DNA of 64,000 nt from Embleya scabrispora (GCF_002024165.1 NZ_MWQN01000001.1:372001-436000), one strand, 5' to 3'. Positions 8,901 through 17,949 are shown, numbered from the stretch's first letter. Notes: generated by a model not told the origin, from the sequence alone. Translations and numbers: made by a program.

Positions 8901-9662
8901 ATGGACCGGACAGCCGAGACGAATGCATCGAACAGGGCAAAGCAAACACAATCGAACACGACAGGGCAACCAACTCGGACAAATCGCGTCGCGGGCGAGC
9001 GCCGTCGCCGCAGGCCGACCAAGTCCGGGAGCATTTTGTCCGAGGATGTCATCGTCGAGTGCGCCGTACGGCTGATCGGTCACCACGGCGCGGAGGCCCT
9101 GACCGTCCGCAGGCTCGGCGCCGCCCTCGGGTGCGACCCGACCGCCGTCTACCGTTATTTCCGCAACACCGACGATCTGCTCCTGGCCATCGCCGACTTC
9201 CTGATCGGCGAGACCTTGACCGGCTACCGACCCGGCCCCGACTGGGTGGCGTCACTGCGCGAACTGGGCCTGCGGGTCCGGGACGGCCACCTGCGTCATC
9301 CGCGCGTGGCCATCGTCGCCGCGGCGCGGGTCACCCGGCGGCACAACGAGTTCCGGGCGGTGGAACTGGGCGTCTCCCTGTTGCTCTCGGCCGGCTTCTC
9401 CCCCGCCGACGCGGCCCGCTACTACCACGTGTTCATCGACACCGTGTTGGCCCACGCGGCGTTGGAGGCGTCCTATGCCGCGCTGGCCCCCGAGGTGCGC
9501 GAGGCCGACGACCGGTCGTGGGAGGAGACGTACCGGATGTTGCCCGCCGCCGACTACCCGGCCATCGGCGCGGTACGTCCGCACCTGGCGGCGGGGATGT
9601 CGGGCAGCCCCTTCGAGGACGTCCTGGACCTGCTGCTCGAATCGCTCGCCCGCCGGGTGTGA
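8901..9662 (+). CDS. TetR/AcrR-family transcriptional regulator
   Basis: This 253-residue regulator has a basic, disordered first 50 residues (RRRRRPTKSG), then the TetR helix-turn-helix AVRLIGHHGAEALTVRRLG...PTAVYRYFRNTDDLL. A TetR_C ligand-binding domain follows. ATG at 8901 is preferred over one at 8874 because GGAGGAGCG lies directly before it. It is divergent from the permease-amidohydrolase operon, and the 9-bp inverted repeat between them is its likely operator. It probably senses the transported substrate or its product. Confidence 0.87.
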   Translation: MDRTAETNASNRAKQTQSNTTGQPTRTNRVAGERRRRRPTKSGSILSEDVIVECAVRLIGHHGAEALTVRRLGAALGCDPTAVYRYFRNTDDLLLAIADFLIGETLTGYRPGPDWVASLRELGLRVRDGHLRHPRVAIVAAARVTRRHNEFRAVELGVSLLLSAGFSPADAARYYHVFIDTVLAHAALEASYAALAPEVREADDRSWEETYRMLPAADYPAIGAVRPHLAAGMSGSPFEDVLDLLLESLARRV

Positions 9663-9862
9663 ATCGGCCCGCGCCGACCCGGCCGCCCGCGCCGCAGGCT
9701 GCGCCGCTCGGCGACAACGGCGGCGGGAAGTGCCACCACCCGTACCGTGATCACCAGCAGACCCTGTGTCAACAGCACAGGCGGGTACACGCGTCGTGGG
9801 GGTGCCGCAGACTCGATAAGGTGGCGCGTGTTTTCAGACTTCACCACTCCCACGGGGGATCC

Positions 9863-10537
9863 GTGCTGATCGAGAAGTTCATGCATGGCGTCGTGGCGCC
9901 CACCGCGAAGGCGATCTACCGCCCGCGCACCGAGGGCCGCGAGAATGTACCGATGACCGGCCCGGTCATCATCGCCAGCAACCACCTGTCGTTCGTCGAC
10001 AGCGTCGCGATCCCCGTGGTGATGCCACGCAAGGTGTCGTTCCTCGCCAAGGCCGAATACTTCGACGGCCCAGGACTCAAGGGCCGGGTCAGCAAGGCCT
10101 TCTTCACCGGCATCGGCGCCGTCCCCGTGCCCCGAGGCGCACACACCGCGGCGAAGGCCGCCCTGGAGACGGCCCTTTCGGTACTGGAGCGCGGTGACGC
10201 GTTCGGCATCTACCCCGAGGGCACCCGCTCGCGCGACGGCCGGCTGTACCGGGGCCGGACCGGCGTCGCGTGGCTGGCCCTGGCCGCGCGGTGCCCGGTG
10301 GTCCCGGTCGGGATCATCGGCACCGACCGGGTCCAGCCGATCGGCTCGAACATCCCCAAGCTGTCCCCGCGCGTGCTCGCCCGCTTCGGCGAACCGCTCG
10401 ACTTCTCCCGCCACTACGGGCGGACCGACGTGGCCCGGGCCCGGCGCGAGATCACCGACGAGATCATGGAGGCGATCCAGAAGTTGTCGGGGCAGGACTA
10501 CGCGGGCGTCTACAACGAGACGGCCGCCGAGGTCTGA
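9863..10537 (+). CDS. 1-acyl-sn-glycerol-3-phosphate acyltransferase (PlsC family)
   Basis: This 224-residue enzyme should transfer an acyl chain to lysophosphatidate or a related glycerolipid at the membrane. The acyltransferase blocks are present: NHLSFVD (HX4D catalytic motif, near residue 46), FLAKAEYF, and YPEGTRSRDG (block III) near residue 117, followed by a VPVGIIGT strand. The GTG at 9863 with GGGGG just before it gives a normal family N-terminus (about 24 residues before the glycerolipid domain). It stands alone between TetR and a convergent gene. Confidence 0.88.
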   Translation: MLIEKFMHGVVAPTAKAIYRPRTEGRENVPMTGPVIIASNHLSFVDSVAIPVVMPRKVSFLAKAEYFDGPGLKGRVSKAFFTGIGAVPVPRGAHTAAKAALETALSVLERGDAFGIYPEGTRSRDGRLYRGRTGVAWLALAARCPVVPVGIIGTDRVQPIGSNIPKLSPRVLARFGEPLDFSRHYGRTDVARARREITDEIMEAIQKLSGQDYAGVYNETAAEV

Positions 10538-10618
10538 GCCGCCGGGCGCCCCGTGCCCACCCGGACCGGGAGGCGCGGGGCGTTGCGGACCAAAGCGCCG
10601 ACCGGGTCCGCGGGCGGC

Positions 10619-11299
10619 TCAGCGCACGCGGCCGTCCCAGCTCCACGCACCGGCCGACACCCGTGGCCTGCCGGGCAGTTCGCCCCGGCCCGTGCACCAC
10701 AGCAGGGTCGCCGCCGGCGCCGCCCCCGGCGGGGCGTCGGGGAACAACCGGGTCAGCGCGGGGCCGGCGATGTCGTCCGGGGGCGTCCAGGCGATCCCGA
10801 GGGCCCGGGTGATGTCGTGTGTGTGCATCAGCAGTTCGACCACACCCATCGCGGCGAAGCCGGTGCGATCCGCGTGTCCCCACGGGTGCCACGCGCGCGC
10901 CTCGGGCGGGGCCTCGCGCACCGTCGTGGCGAGCAGGGTGCCGGCGATCCGCAGTCCGTCCAGGCACGCGCCGATCGGCGCCCGCGGGTCGAGCGACGCG
11001 AACAGCGTGATGTAGCGGTCGGTCGGTCGGGCGATCAACAGGCCGGTATAGCCGACCAGACCGAGTGCGAGGTGGTCGAGCAGTTGCCGGGACGAGCGTT
11101 GCTCGTCCGCGGGGCGATGCCAGGCGGACGGGTCGGCGGTGGGTGTGGTCGCGGCCGCTCGGGCCAGTACGTCGAGGCAGGTCGCGGTGGCCCGGGTGAC
11201 CGCGTCGGACCAGGTGGGCGCCTCGGTCGCGGGCACCCCACGCCCCGCGTCTTGCGTCGCGGAGGCCGTCGTCGCGACCGCCGTCGTCCCGGGGCTCAC
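10619..11299 (-). CDS. Mycothiol-dependent maleylpyruvate isomerase-like (DinB-superfamily) protein
   Basis: This 226-residue protein of the TIGR03083/TIGR03086 type has an N-terminal DinB-like four-helix bundle with metal-site histidines in LLDHLALG and LLMHTHDI, and a short C-terminal region. Family members are mycothiol S-transferases or isomerases. The real substrate is unknown. The GTG start at 11299 overlaps the stop of the imine-reductase-like gene (GTGA, 11296-11299), so the two are one operon. That suggests a mycothiol-linked step on the product or cofactor of the reductase. Confidence 0.78.
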   Translation of the reverse strand: MSPGTTAVATTASATQDAGRGVPATEAPTWSDAVTRATATCLDVLARAAATTPTADPSAWHRPADEQRSSRQLLDHLALGLVGYTGLLIARPTDRYITLFASLDPRAPIGACLDGLRIAGTLLATTVREAPPEARAWHPWGHADRTGFAAMGVVELLMHTHDITRALGIAWTPPDDIAGPALTRLFPDAPPGAAPAATLLWCTGRGELPGRPRVSAGAWSWDGRVR

Positions 11300-12162
11300 C
11301 CGCGCAGCCCTTCGATCACCCGCGCGTATCCGTCGGCGCCGTGCCCGGCGGTGATCGCCCGCTCGGTGTAGGCGCGGTACAACTCCGGCAGCGCCGTGTC
11401 GACGCCGCGGTCCCGGCTCGCGTGGACCAGGTGGTCCATCGTGGCCAGGTGCACGTCCAAGGTGGCGTCGTCGCCGGGGTAGGCGCCGGCGTCCACCTGG
11501 GCGGCGTAGTGCCCGATGAAGCCGGTCACCGCGTGTGCCGGCCAGCGGTTGGCGATCGGCGTGAAGTCCGCCGCCTTCACCCCGTCGGCGCCGACCACGG
11601 CCGAACCGTGCAGCCAGCCGGTCAGGGTCGCCCACATCACGCCGAGCAGGGCGGTGTCGTACAGGCTCGCCACGCCCGCGTCCGGCCCCAGGTCGAGCGG
11701 GTCGCCGAGGGCCCGGAGCGTGTCGACGTGCCGGGCGAACGCGGCGGCGTCGCCGCTGTACAGCAGCATCGACTCGGGCCGGCCGATCCCGGGCGGCGTG
11801 GACATGATCGCGCCGTCGACGTAGGCGGCTCCGAGTCGGGCCGCCCACACCGCGGCCTCGCGGGCCTGTTCGGGCGAGCCGGAGCCGAGGTTGACGACGG
11901 TCCGGCCCGCGAGCGCGGCCTCGTCCGCGGCCAGGGTCGTGTACATCGCGTCGTGGTCGAGCACGCAGACCACGATCAGCGGGCTCGCCGCGATCGCGTC
12001 GGCCACGGTCTCGGCCCGAACCGCACCCCGCGCGACCAGGTCCGCGGCCTTCGCCGGGGAGCGGTTCCACACCGTGGTGGGGTGCCCCGCCGCCCGGAAT
12101 GCCTCGGCGAGCGCCCGGCCCATCGATCCCATCCCGATGACCGTCACGGCTTCGTGGTTCAT
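11296..12162 (-). CDS. NAD(P)-dependent reductase of the imine reductase / beta-hydroxyacid dehydrogenase superfamily
   Basis: This 288-residue soluble reductase has an N-terminal Rossmann fold (VIGMGSMG, then WNRSPAKA for phosphate/ribose binding). The all-helical C-terminal domain is typical of imine reductases: VCVLDHDAMY, GGIM-like DGAIMSTPPGIG and YDTALLGVMWATLTG. Imine reductases reduce cyclic imines or oxidise amines using NADPH. The catalytic residue is not certain by eye. It is the first gene of a two-gene operon and divergent from a GlxA-type AraC regulator, its likely controller. Confidence 0.82.
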   Translation of the reverse strand: MNHEAVTVIGMGSMGRALAEAFRAAGHPTTVWNRSPAKAADLVARGAVRAETVADAIAASPLIVVCVLDHDAMYTTLAADEAALAGRTVVNLGSGSPEQAREAAVWAARLGAAYVDGAIMSTPPGIGRPESMLLYSGDAAAFARHVDTLRALGDPLDLGPDAGVASLYDTALLGVMWATLTGWLHGSAVVGADGVKAADFTPIANRWPAHAVTGFIGHYAAQVDAGAYPGDDATLDVHLATMDHLVHASRDRGVDTALPELYRAYTERAITAGHGADGYARVIEGLRG

Positions 12163-12309
12163 GTGCGTCCTTCGTGCTTCGTCGTTCGGCAGTCGTCGTC
12201 GTCGATCGGTCGGTGGGTGGGTCGGTCATCAGGTCCATGCGCGGCCCCGATCCGCCCCCCGTTCGCCCGATCCGGACCACCCTCGCAGCGCCGAAACCGC
12301 GCCGACAGT

Positions 12310-12342
12310 GGCAGGAATGCCTACGATCGCAAAATTCCTGCC
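12310..12342. promoter_or_regulatory. Inverted repeat and promoter in front of the GlxA-type regulator
   Basis: GGCAGGAAT (12310-12318) and ATTCCTGCC (12334-12342) are perfect inverted 9-mers, 15 bp apart. They lie just upstream of a TAGGCT -10 box (12353-12358) that places the transcript start on or near the ATG at 12367. TGGCAGGAAT resembles the box bound by AdpA, the best studied GlxA-type AraC regulator, with one mismatch. Autoregulation and control of the divergent reductase operon are inferred. Confidence 0.6.
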
Positions 12343-12366
12343 GCCGACGGGCTAGGCTGTCCCGTC

Positions 12367-13413
12367 ATGAACGACGACCGTCCGCCGACCCCCGCCCGCC
12401 CCGTGAAGCGGGGGTCGGGTCCGGGATCCGTGGCCGTCGCGGTGGTCGACGACGCCGCCATCCCGACCTGGGACGTCTACGAACTCGCGATCGCCTGCGC
12501 CGTGTTCGGCACCCCGCAGCCGGAACTCACGGACACCTGGTACGACTTCCGCGTCTGCGCGGAGAGCCCCGATCCCGCGCCCGAGGCATCGGTGACCGAG
12601 GCGCCCGGCTTCTCCTTCGGCATCCGCACGCCCTACGGCTGGGATGCCCTGGCCGGCGCGGACACCGTGATCGTGGCGGCCGTCCCGCAGGAGTGCGTCG
12701 ACCACGACGTCGACCTGCCCGCCCCGTTCCTGACCGCACTGCGGGCCGCCGCCGACGCCGGCGCGCGCATGGTCTCGCTGTGCACCGGCGCCTTCGCCCT
12801 CGCCGCCGCCGGCATCCTGGACGGCCGCCGGGCCACCGCACACTGGGCGCACACCGAGCAACTGGCCCGGCGCCACCCGGAGGTCACCGTCGACGACAGC
12901 GTCCTGTACGTGGACGACGGCTCGGTGCTGACCAGCGCCGGCATGACCGCCGGCCTCGACCTGTGCCTGCACATCGTGCGCACCGACCTGGGCGCGCACA
13001 TCGCCAACCAGCTCGCCCGCCGCCTGGTGGTGCAGGCGCACCGTCCGGGCGGACAGGCCCAGTTCGTGGACCTGTCCGTCCCGGCCGGCGACGACGAGGG
13101 CTTGGCCCCGGTACTGCACTGGGCCGGCAGGCACCTCGACCGCCCGCTCACCGTCGACGACCTCGCCCGCCGGGCCCGGATGAGCCCCCGCACCTTCTTC
13201 CGCCGGCTCCAGGCCGCCACCGGCACCACCCCGCTGCAATGGCTGCTCAACCAGCGCCTCGCCCGCGCCCAGTCCCTCCTGGAGACCACCGACCTCCCGA
13301 TCGAACAGATCGGCGAGCACAGTGGCCTCGGCACCGCCGCCAATCTCCGCCACCACTTCGCCGCGCGCCTCGGCACGTCCCCCGCGGACTACCGCCGAGC
13401 CTTCCGACCGTGA
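12367..13413 (+). CDS. GlxA-family AraC-type transcriptional regulator (DJ-1/PfpI plus HTH)
   Basis: This 348-residue regulator has a DJ-1/PfpI-like N-terminal domain with the nucleophile-like Cys in SLCTGAFALAAAG. Two C-terminal AraC helix-turn-helix motifs follow (DLARRARMSPRTFFRRL and IEQIGEHSGLGTAANLRHHF). The family includes AdpA. The mRNA is probably leaderless because a TAGGCT box ends 8 bp before the ATG. Its neighbour across the promoter is the imine-reductase-like operon, and an inverted repeat lies between them. Confidence 0.9.
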   Translation: MNDDRPPTPARPVKRGSGPGSVAVAVVDDAAIPTWDVYELAIACAVFGTPQPELTDTWYDFRVCAESPDPAPEASVTEAPGFSFGIRTPYGWDALAGADTVIVAAVPQECVDHDVDLPAPFLTALRAAADAGARMVSLCTGAFALAAAGILDGRRATAHWAHTEQLARRHPEVTVDDSVLYVDDGSVLTSAGMTAGLDLCLHIVRTDLGAHIANQLARRLVVQAHRPGGQAQFVDLSVPAGDDEGLAPVLHWAGRHLDRPLTVDDLARRARMSPRTFFRRLQAATGTTPLQWLLNQRLARAQSLLETTDLPIEQIGEHSGLGTAANLRHHFAARLGTSPADYRRAFRP

Positions 13414-13415
13414 AC

Positions 13416-13445
13416 CGCGCCCGCGACGGACGCCTTCCGGGCGCG
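13416..13445. terminator. Hairpin between convergent genes
   Basis: CGCGCCCG (13416-13423) and CGGGCGCG (13438-13445) form an 8-bp stem with a 14-nt loop. It sits between the ends of the AraC regulator and the spermidine-synthase-like gene and could serve both strands. Confidence 0.45.
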
Positions 13446-13479
13446 ATCACCTCCCGCGCCGATGTCCGCGCCAAACCCG

Positions 13480-14352
13480 TCACCCGATGCGAAACGTCCC
13501 CCCGGGCGGCGCCGGCGATACCGTGGCCGTCTCGTCGGTGACCGGCGCCCCGTCCCGCGAGAACACCCGCGCCTCGATGCCGGACAACACCCGGGCCGGC
13601 ATCTCGTCGCCCGCGGTCCGCCGGGCCAGCGAGGACACCGGCAGCGGCGCCGTGGACGCGACCACGACGAGGTTGCCGAAGCGCCTGCCGCGCAGCACAC
13701 CCGGCTCGGCCATCAGCGCCACCTCGGGGAACACCGAGCGCAGGGTGGCCACTTGCGCCCGGGCGAAGTCGAGCTCGCCACCGTCGGCGATATTGGCCGC
13801 GTACACCCCACCCTGCCGCAGCACCCGGGCCACCTCGACGGCGAACTCGCGCGAGGTGAGGTGCGCGGGCACCTGCGCGCCGCCGAAGACGTCGGCGATG
13901 ATCAGATCGGCCGAGTCCTCGGGGCGCGCGGTCAACTCCTCGCGGGCGTCGCCCGTGCGTACGTCCACCGCCGCCCCGGCCGGCAGTGGCAGGTGTTCCA
14001 GGACCAGCGCGACGAGTTCGCCGTCGAGTTCGGCCACCGTCTGCAACGAGCCGGGCCGGGTGGCCGCGACGTAGCGGGGCAGGGTCAGGCCGCCGCCGCC
14101 CAGGTGCAGCGCGGCGAGCGGTTCGCCCGGCGCGGCGGCGAGGTCGACGACGTGCCCGAGCCGTCGGGTGTACTCGAATTCCAGGTGCTCGGGCCGGTCG
14201 AGATCCACGTACGACTGCGGCGAATCGTTCAGCGTGAGCAACCACGCGCGAGGCCGGTCGATGTCGGGCATCAGCAACGCCGCGCCGAGATCGGTCGCCC
14301 GCCCCACCGGGATCGACTCCGGGGCTTCCTGCTGGTCCTGATCGTCGTACAT
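13480..14352 (-). CDS. Spermidine/spermine synthase-like class I methyltransferase-fold protein
   Basis: This 290-residue protein has the polyamine-synthase Rossmann fold: LHLGGGGLTLPRYVAA (glycine-rich nucleotide loop), AELDGELVALV (acidic ribose-binding end of strand 2), and ADLIIADVFGGAQVP near the active site. A C-terminal extension replaces the usual oligomer region. Actinobacterial proteins of this type are often annotated as spermidine synthase without tested activity, and a true aminopropyl donor pocket is not evident. ATG at 14352 has no good ribosome site, so the start is moderately sure. Confidence 0.75.
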   Translation of the reverse strand: MYDDQDQQEAPESIPVGRATDLGAALLMPDIDRPRAWLLTLNDSPQSYVDLDRPEHLEFEYTRRLGHVVDLAAAPGEPLAALHLGGGGLTLPRYVAATRPGSLQTVAELDGELVALVLEHLPLPAGAAVDVRTGDAREELTARPEDSADLIIADVFGGAQVPAHLTSREFAVEVARVLRQGGVYAANIADGGELDFARAQVATLRSVFPEVALMAEPGVLRGRRFGNLVVVASTAPLPVSSLARRTAGDEMPARVLSGIEARVFSRDGAPVTDETATVSPAPPGGTFRIG

Positions 14353-14507
14353 GGATCGATTCTCTCGCAGCCGGGACACCCCACCCGCCGCACGCGGGCG
14401 CCGTACTTGGCATGATCGAGGAAGGCCGCGGCACGAAGCGTCGGGGACGTATCGCGGCGCCGACCGTGCGACCCGCGGCAGGCCCACCGACCCGGGAGAG
14501 CAGAGCC

Positions 14508-15164
14508 ATGCAATTCACCAAGCTCGGTCACGCGTGTGTACGCCTGGTCACGCCGCACGGCACCGTCGTGATCGACCCGGGGGCGCTCAGCGACCCCGAC
14601 GCGATGGTCGGCGCGGACGTGGTACTGGTCACCCACGAGCACTTCGACCACGTCGTCCCCGAAACGCTACGGGCGGCCGCGGCGGCGAACCCGGACCTGG
14701 AAGTGTGGACCAACCCGGCCGTGGCCGCGCAGTTCCCCGACCTGGCCGGTCGGATCCACGCGGTCACCCACGGCGACACGTTCGAGATCGGCGGCGCGCA
14801 GGGCGTGTCGGTGCACGTGTACGGCGAGCGGCACGCGGTGATCCACCGCGACATCGAGGTCATCGACAACGTCGGCTTCCTGATCGCGGGCGAGGTCTTC
14901 CACCCGGGCGACGCGCTCACCATTCCGGAGGAGAGCACGCCCACCCTCCTGGTCCCGGCCGGCGGCCCCTGGCTCGCGCTGCGCGACGCGGCCGACTTCA
15001 TCCGGGAGGTGGATCCCGCCCGTGCCCTGCTGATCCACGACGGCGTGTTCAACGACACCGGGCTCGCCATGACCGAGCGCCTGCTGGGCCAACTCGCGGG
15101 GACCGACAGCCGCTCCGTACGGCGCCCGGTCGACGGCGAGGGCATCGAGCTCGCGACGGGCTGA
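14508..15164 (+). CDS. Metallo-beta-lactamase-fold hydrolase (UlaG-like)
   Basis: This 218-residue cytoplasmic protein shows the metal-site motif THEHFDH (HxHxDH) near residue 44 and the strand start KLGHACVRLVTPHGTVVIDPG. A second metal histidine lies in VHVYGERHAVIH, an acidic ligand in FHPGDAL and a C-terminal His in LLIHDGVF. This layout resembles the UlaG/RNase-Z-like lactonase group rather than antibiotic beta-lactamases. The ATG follows GGGAGAGCAGAGCC. The substrate is unknown. Confidence 0.85.
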   Translation: MQFTKLGHACVRLVTPHGTVVIDPGALSDPDAMVGADVVLVTHEHFDHVVPETLRAAAAANPDLEVWTNPAVAAQFPDLAGRIHAVTHGDTFEIGGAQGVSVHVYGERHAVIHRDIEVIDNVGFLIAGEVFHPGDALTIPEESTPTLLVPAGGPWLALRDAADFIREVDPARALLIHDGVFNDTGLAMTERLLGQLAGTDSRSVRRPVDGEGIELATG

Positions 15165-15247
15165 TCCGGGCGCGATCGGTGTATCCGCTTCGTCGCGGTG
15201 CCGTCACACTCTGGTACCCGCCCGGGCCCGCCACTACCGTGACGAAC

Positions 15248-15637
15248 ATGACCGCCGACGACGGCAGACCCGAGAACCAATGGCCGGTACCCCCGCCGTG
15301 GATGTGGGGTTGCCCGGAGTGTGTGCGCCTGTACCGCCGGATGAAACGGGTCCAGGAGGAGACCGACGAGCGGCGCCGGAGCGGCGATCGCGGCGTCGAT
15401 CACGACCCGCTGGACAGCATGATCGGATCCCGGATCCGCCTGGCCCGGCACCTGGTCACGGGCCACCGCGAGCATCTGCCGGACTGGACTCCGGGCTGCG
15501 AGCGTTGCGCCTGGCACCATCGCATCCTGGACACGAGCCCCGAACCGCGCCATCCGGGCGGCGCCGCCGCGATGGTGGCCGCGGAGCATCGGGCCTTCCA
15601 CCTGTTCGTCCCGCCCCGGGTGGTCGGACTGATGTAG
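15248..15637 (+). CDS. Small protein with two Cys pairs, possible zinc site
   Basis: This 129-residue hypothetical protein is Pro/Trp-rich at the N-terminus (WPVPPPWMWG). It carries two CxxC pairs, CPEC near residue 22 and CERC near 86, separated by a charged helix and HLVTGHREHLPDW. The paired cysteines suggest a structural zinc site. ATG at 15248 is supported by a TACCGT -10-like box ending 7 bp upstream, which would give a leaderless transcript; GTG at 15239 is the alternative. The function is unknown. Confidence 0.6.
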   Translation: MTADDGRPENQWPVPPPWMWGCPECVRLYRRMKRVQEETDERRRSGDRGVDHDPLDSMIGSRIRLARHLVTGHREHLPDWTPGCERCAWHHRILDTSPEPRHPGGAAAMVAAEHRAFHLFVPPRVVGLM

Positions 15638-15733
15638 GCACCCGTCACCGCGCCGTCCGCCGTGTCCGCCGTAGGGTCGTGGGGTCACGGTGGGCGGGTC
15701 GCGGGTGGGGAGAGATCGACGGAGCACGGGGGC

Positions 15734-16726
15734 GTGGATCAGGGACACCCTGTCGGGGTCCGGGCCGAGGTGGAATCGGACCTGCCCGGCGGGCATTTCG
15801 GGCCGGCGGGGCCCGGGCGGCGGCAGGACGCCGCCGAGGCGTGGCGGTTGCGGGAGCACACCGCGCGACTGGTCGCCCTGGACACCCGGTTCGGCGCCGG
15901 TGAGCTGCTCGGGCCGGCCGTCCGCGCGGCCGACGCGGCGGGGCGGGCCGTCCTGGGCGCGGCCCCGTCCCGGGACCGGCTCGCCGCCGTGGCGGAGGCG
16001 GATCAGCTCGCCGGGTGGCTGGCGTACGACGCCGACCGGCAGCCGCTCGCCCGGCGGCTCACCGCACGGGCGGTGCGGATCGCGCGCCTGGCGGGCGACC
16101 GCTCCGCCGAGCACTTCGCGCTGTCCCAGCTCGCCATGCAGGCCATCCACCTGCGCCGGCCCGACGTGGCGCTGCGCATCTGCGACGACGTATTGCGGGA
16201 CGAACTGCCGCCAGGCGTGCGGGCGTTGTTCGGAATGCGCCGGGCCCGCGCGGTCAACCAGTACGGCGAACACGCCGCGGCCCGCCGGCTGATCGCCGAG
16301 ACGTACAGCCGCCATCTCCAGGGCCCCGGAACCCGCGATCCGGCCTGGGCGTGGTGGCTGGACGCCGCCGAGATCACCTGGCACCACGCGATGCTGCATG
16401 CCGACAACGGGGACTGGACGCGCGCGATCCCCCTGTTCGAACAGGCCGCGGCGGGGCGGATCCCGGGCAGTCGCACCGCGCACAACGACCACGCGTACCT
16501 GCTGCACGCCTTTGCCCACACCCGCGCCTGGTCCGACGCCGCCGACCTGCTGACCACGCGTGTACTGCCGGCGCAGCCGGGCGTCTCATCGGCCCGGATC
16601 ACCCACCTCCTGGCCGACTCCGCCCGGCTGTTGCACGTCCCGGGTCGCCGTACGGCCGGCCGCGACCTGGCCCACGAGCTGCGGGCCGGGCTCACCCGAA
16701 GCGCACCTCGGACGGGTGGGGGGTGA
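15734..16726 (+). CDS. Helical-repeat (TPR-like) protein, resembles the C-terminal part of XRE/TPR regulators
   Basis: This is a roughly 330-residue, all-helical protein: Ala/Arg/Leu-rich helix pairs such as ARRLTARAVRIARLAGDRSAEHFAL and ALRICDDVL, ending in paired Trp/His helices (WAWWLDAAEITWHHAM). Streptomyces XRE regulators often carry this kind of TPR array behind a DNA-binding domain, but no helix-turn-helix is visible here. The start is uncertain; GTG at 15734 follows a GGGGG and 15662 is possible. Its 3' end overlaps the convergent AlkZ-like gene by 35 bp. The role is unknown. Confidence 0.6.
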   Translation: MDQGHPVGVRAEVESDLPGGHFGPAGPGRRQDAAEAWRLREHTARLVALDTRFGAGELLGPAVRAADAAGRAVLGAAPSRDRLAAVAEADQLAGWLAYDADRQPLARRLTARAVRIARLAGDRSAEHFALSQLAMQAIHLRRPDVALRICDDVLRDELPPGVRALFGMRRARAVNQYGEHAAARRLIAETYSRHLQGPGTRDPAWAWWLDAAEITWHHAMLHADNGDWTRAIPLFEQAAAGRIPGSRTAHNDHAYLLHAFAHTRAWSDAADLLTTRVLPAQPGVSSARITHLLADSARLLHVPGRRTAGRDLAHELRAGLTRSAPRTGGG

Positions 16727-17834
16727 CGAACGTGAGCAACCGGGCCGCCTCCGCCTCCAGCGCCTCGCGCGAGGCGGCGTCGATCGGCCGGAACGGTTGC
16801 AGTTCGAGGACCAGCGGCGTTCCCGACGTGGCGCCCGCGGCGGCCGAACCGGCCGTCACCGGCTTGCCGCCCCGGGTGAGCCGCCACATGCCCGCGACGA
16901 AACCGTCCACCAGGAACGTGGCGCGGACGATGCCGTTGACCGTGAACAGCCGCTTGCGATCCGGCTCCGAGACGATCCGCGTACGTTCCGCGTGGGACAG
17001 CAGCACGTTGTCGAACTCCGGCAGGAAGCGCGGCGGCGCGGGCGTGTCCTCGGCCGGCAGCGGCGCGTCCGGGATGTCGTACAACACCCGGCCGGCCTCA
17101 TCGCGGTGGGCCACCAGGTTCGGCAGCAGCCGCTCGACCACCTCGCGCAACCGGCCGAGCCCGGACCAGGCCTGTACGTCGGCGACGGTGGCCGGACCGA
17201 ACGCCGCCAGGTAGCGCAACACCATCGCGTCGGGCGCGGTGTCCGTACCGAGCGGGCGGCCGAGCCAGTGCTCGGCGGTGGTGCACGCGGACTGCCCGCT
17301 GCGCCCCCACAGGGCGCGCGGCGGCACCTGGACCAGCGCCGCCCGACTGCGCAGCGCATGCGCCAGCGCCGCCGGGTTCTCGTCGGGGAACCGTTCGCCG
17401 AGCGCGAGCCCGAGTTCCTTGGCGGTGAGCGCTCGCTCGACCATCAACTCGCGGCCGGCGGCGACGAGTCGACCGACGTCGATGGTGGACTCGCCCAGCC
17501 CGTGGAGGGGTTTCCGGTACAGGTCCGCGTCGTAGATCGGCTGCACCACCGGCCGCAGTGCCAGGCAGTCGGCGGCCGTCACGAGGTGCACCGTGCCGCG
17601 CATCAGACCGACCCGGACCACCCGGCGATCGGTCAGCGCGTCGGCCAGGTCGGCGGGGTAGAACTCGGCGAGCCGGGTCCACAGTCCGACGTAGGGCGGA
17701 TGTGGGGCCTGCGCCTGCATGCCGACCAGGTGGGTGATCGCCGCCTCGGCCGAGATCGGATGCCGCCGCGCCAACAACTGGCGCTCCAGCAGGGCGCGGT
17801 TGAGCCGACGGACGCTGAGCGTGGTGATCTCCAT
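16692..17834 (-). CDS. AlkZ-like DNA glycosylase / winged-helix DNA-binding protein (HTH_42)
   Basis: This 380-residue protein of the HTH_42/AlkZ family consists of tandem winged-helix domains that unhook DNA crosslinks or bind DNA. The catalytic Q-x-Q motif appears as GMQAQAP near residue 39, where AlkZ-type glycosylases carry their glutamines. Later blocks VRVGLMRGTVHLV and LPEFDNVLLSHAERTRIV are family hallmarks. A TAGTCT box (17846-17841) ends 6 bp before the ATG, so the transcript is probably leaderless. A role in repair of alkylated or crosslinked DNA is inferred. Confidence 0.8.
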   Translation of the reverse strand: MEITTLSVRRLNRALLERQLLARRHPISAEAAITHLVGMQAQAPHPPYVGLWTRLAEFYPADLADALTDRRVVRVGLMRGTVHLVTAADCLALRPVVQPIYDADLYRKPLHGLGESTIDVGRLVAAGRELMVERALTAKELGLALGERFPDENPAALAHALRSRAALVQVPPRALWGRSGQSACTTAEHWLGRPLGTDTAPDAMVLRYLAAFGPATVADVQAWSGLGRLREVVERLLPNLVAHRDEAGRVLYDIPDAPLPAEDTPAPPRFLPEFDNVLLSHAERTRIVSEPDRKRLFTVNGIVRATFLVDGFVAGMWRLTRGGKPVTAGSAAAGATSGTPLVLELQPFRPIDAASREALEAEAARLLTFVTPHPSEVRFG

Positions 17835-17902
17835 GCCCGCAGACTAGAAGCGAATGCGGACGAAAGCCTGCCGCAATGTCCTCACTACCGAGGGCCGCCG
17901 AG

Positions 17903-17942
17903 CCGATCTTTCTTGACTGATCATTCTCGAACGTCCTAGAGT
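17903..17942 (+). promoter_or_regulatory. Leaderless TetR promoter with candidate operator
   Basis: TTGACT (17913-17918) and TAGAGT (17937-17942) are 18 bp apart, and the -10 box ends 7 bp before the GTG at 17950, so the mRNA is likely leaderless. The minus-strand sequence TCAAGAAAGATCGG (17916-17903) overlaps the -35 box and recurs almost exactly before the MFS gene, marking it as a likely TetR site. Confidence 0.65.
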
Positions 17943-17949
17943 CACATCC

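Noticed and set aside
10547-10582. Terminator between the acyltransferase and the isomerase-like gene
   Set aside because: CGCCCCG/CGGGGCG pairs only over 7 bp with a long loop; too weak in this GC-rich context.
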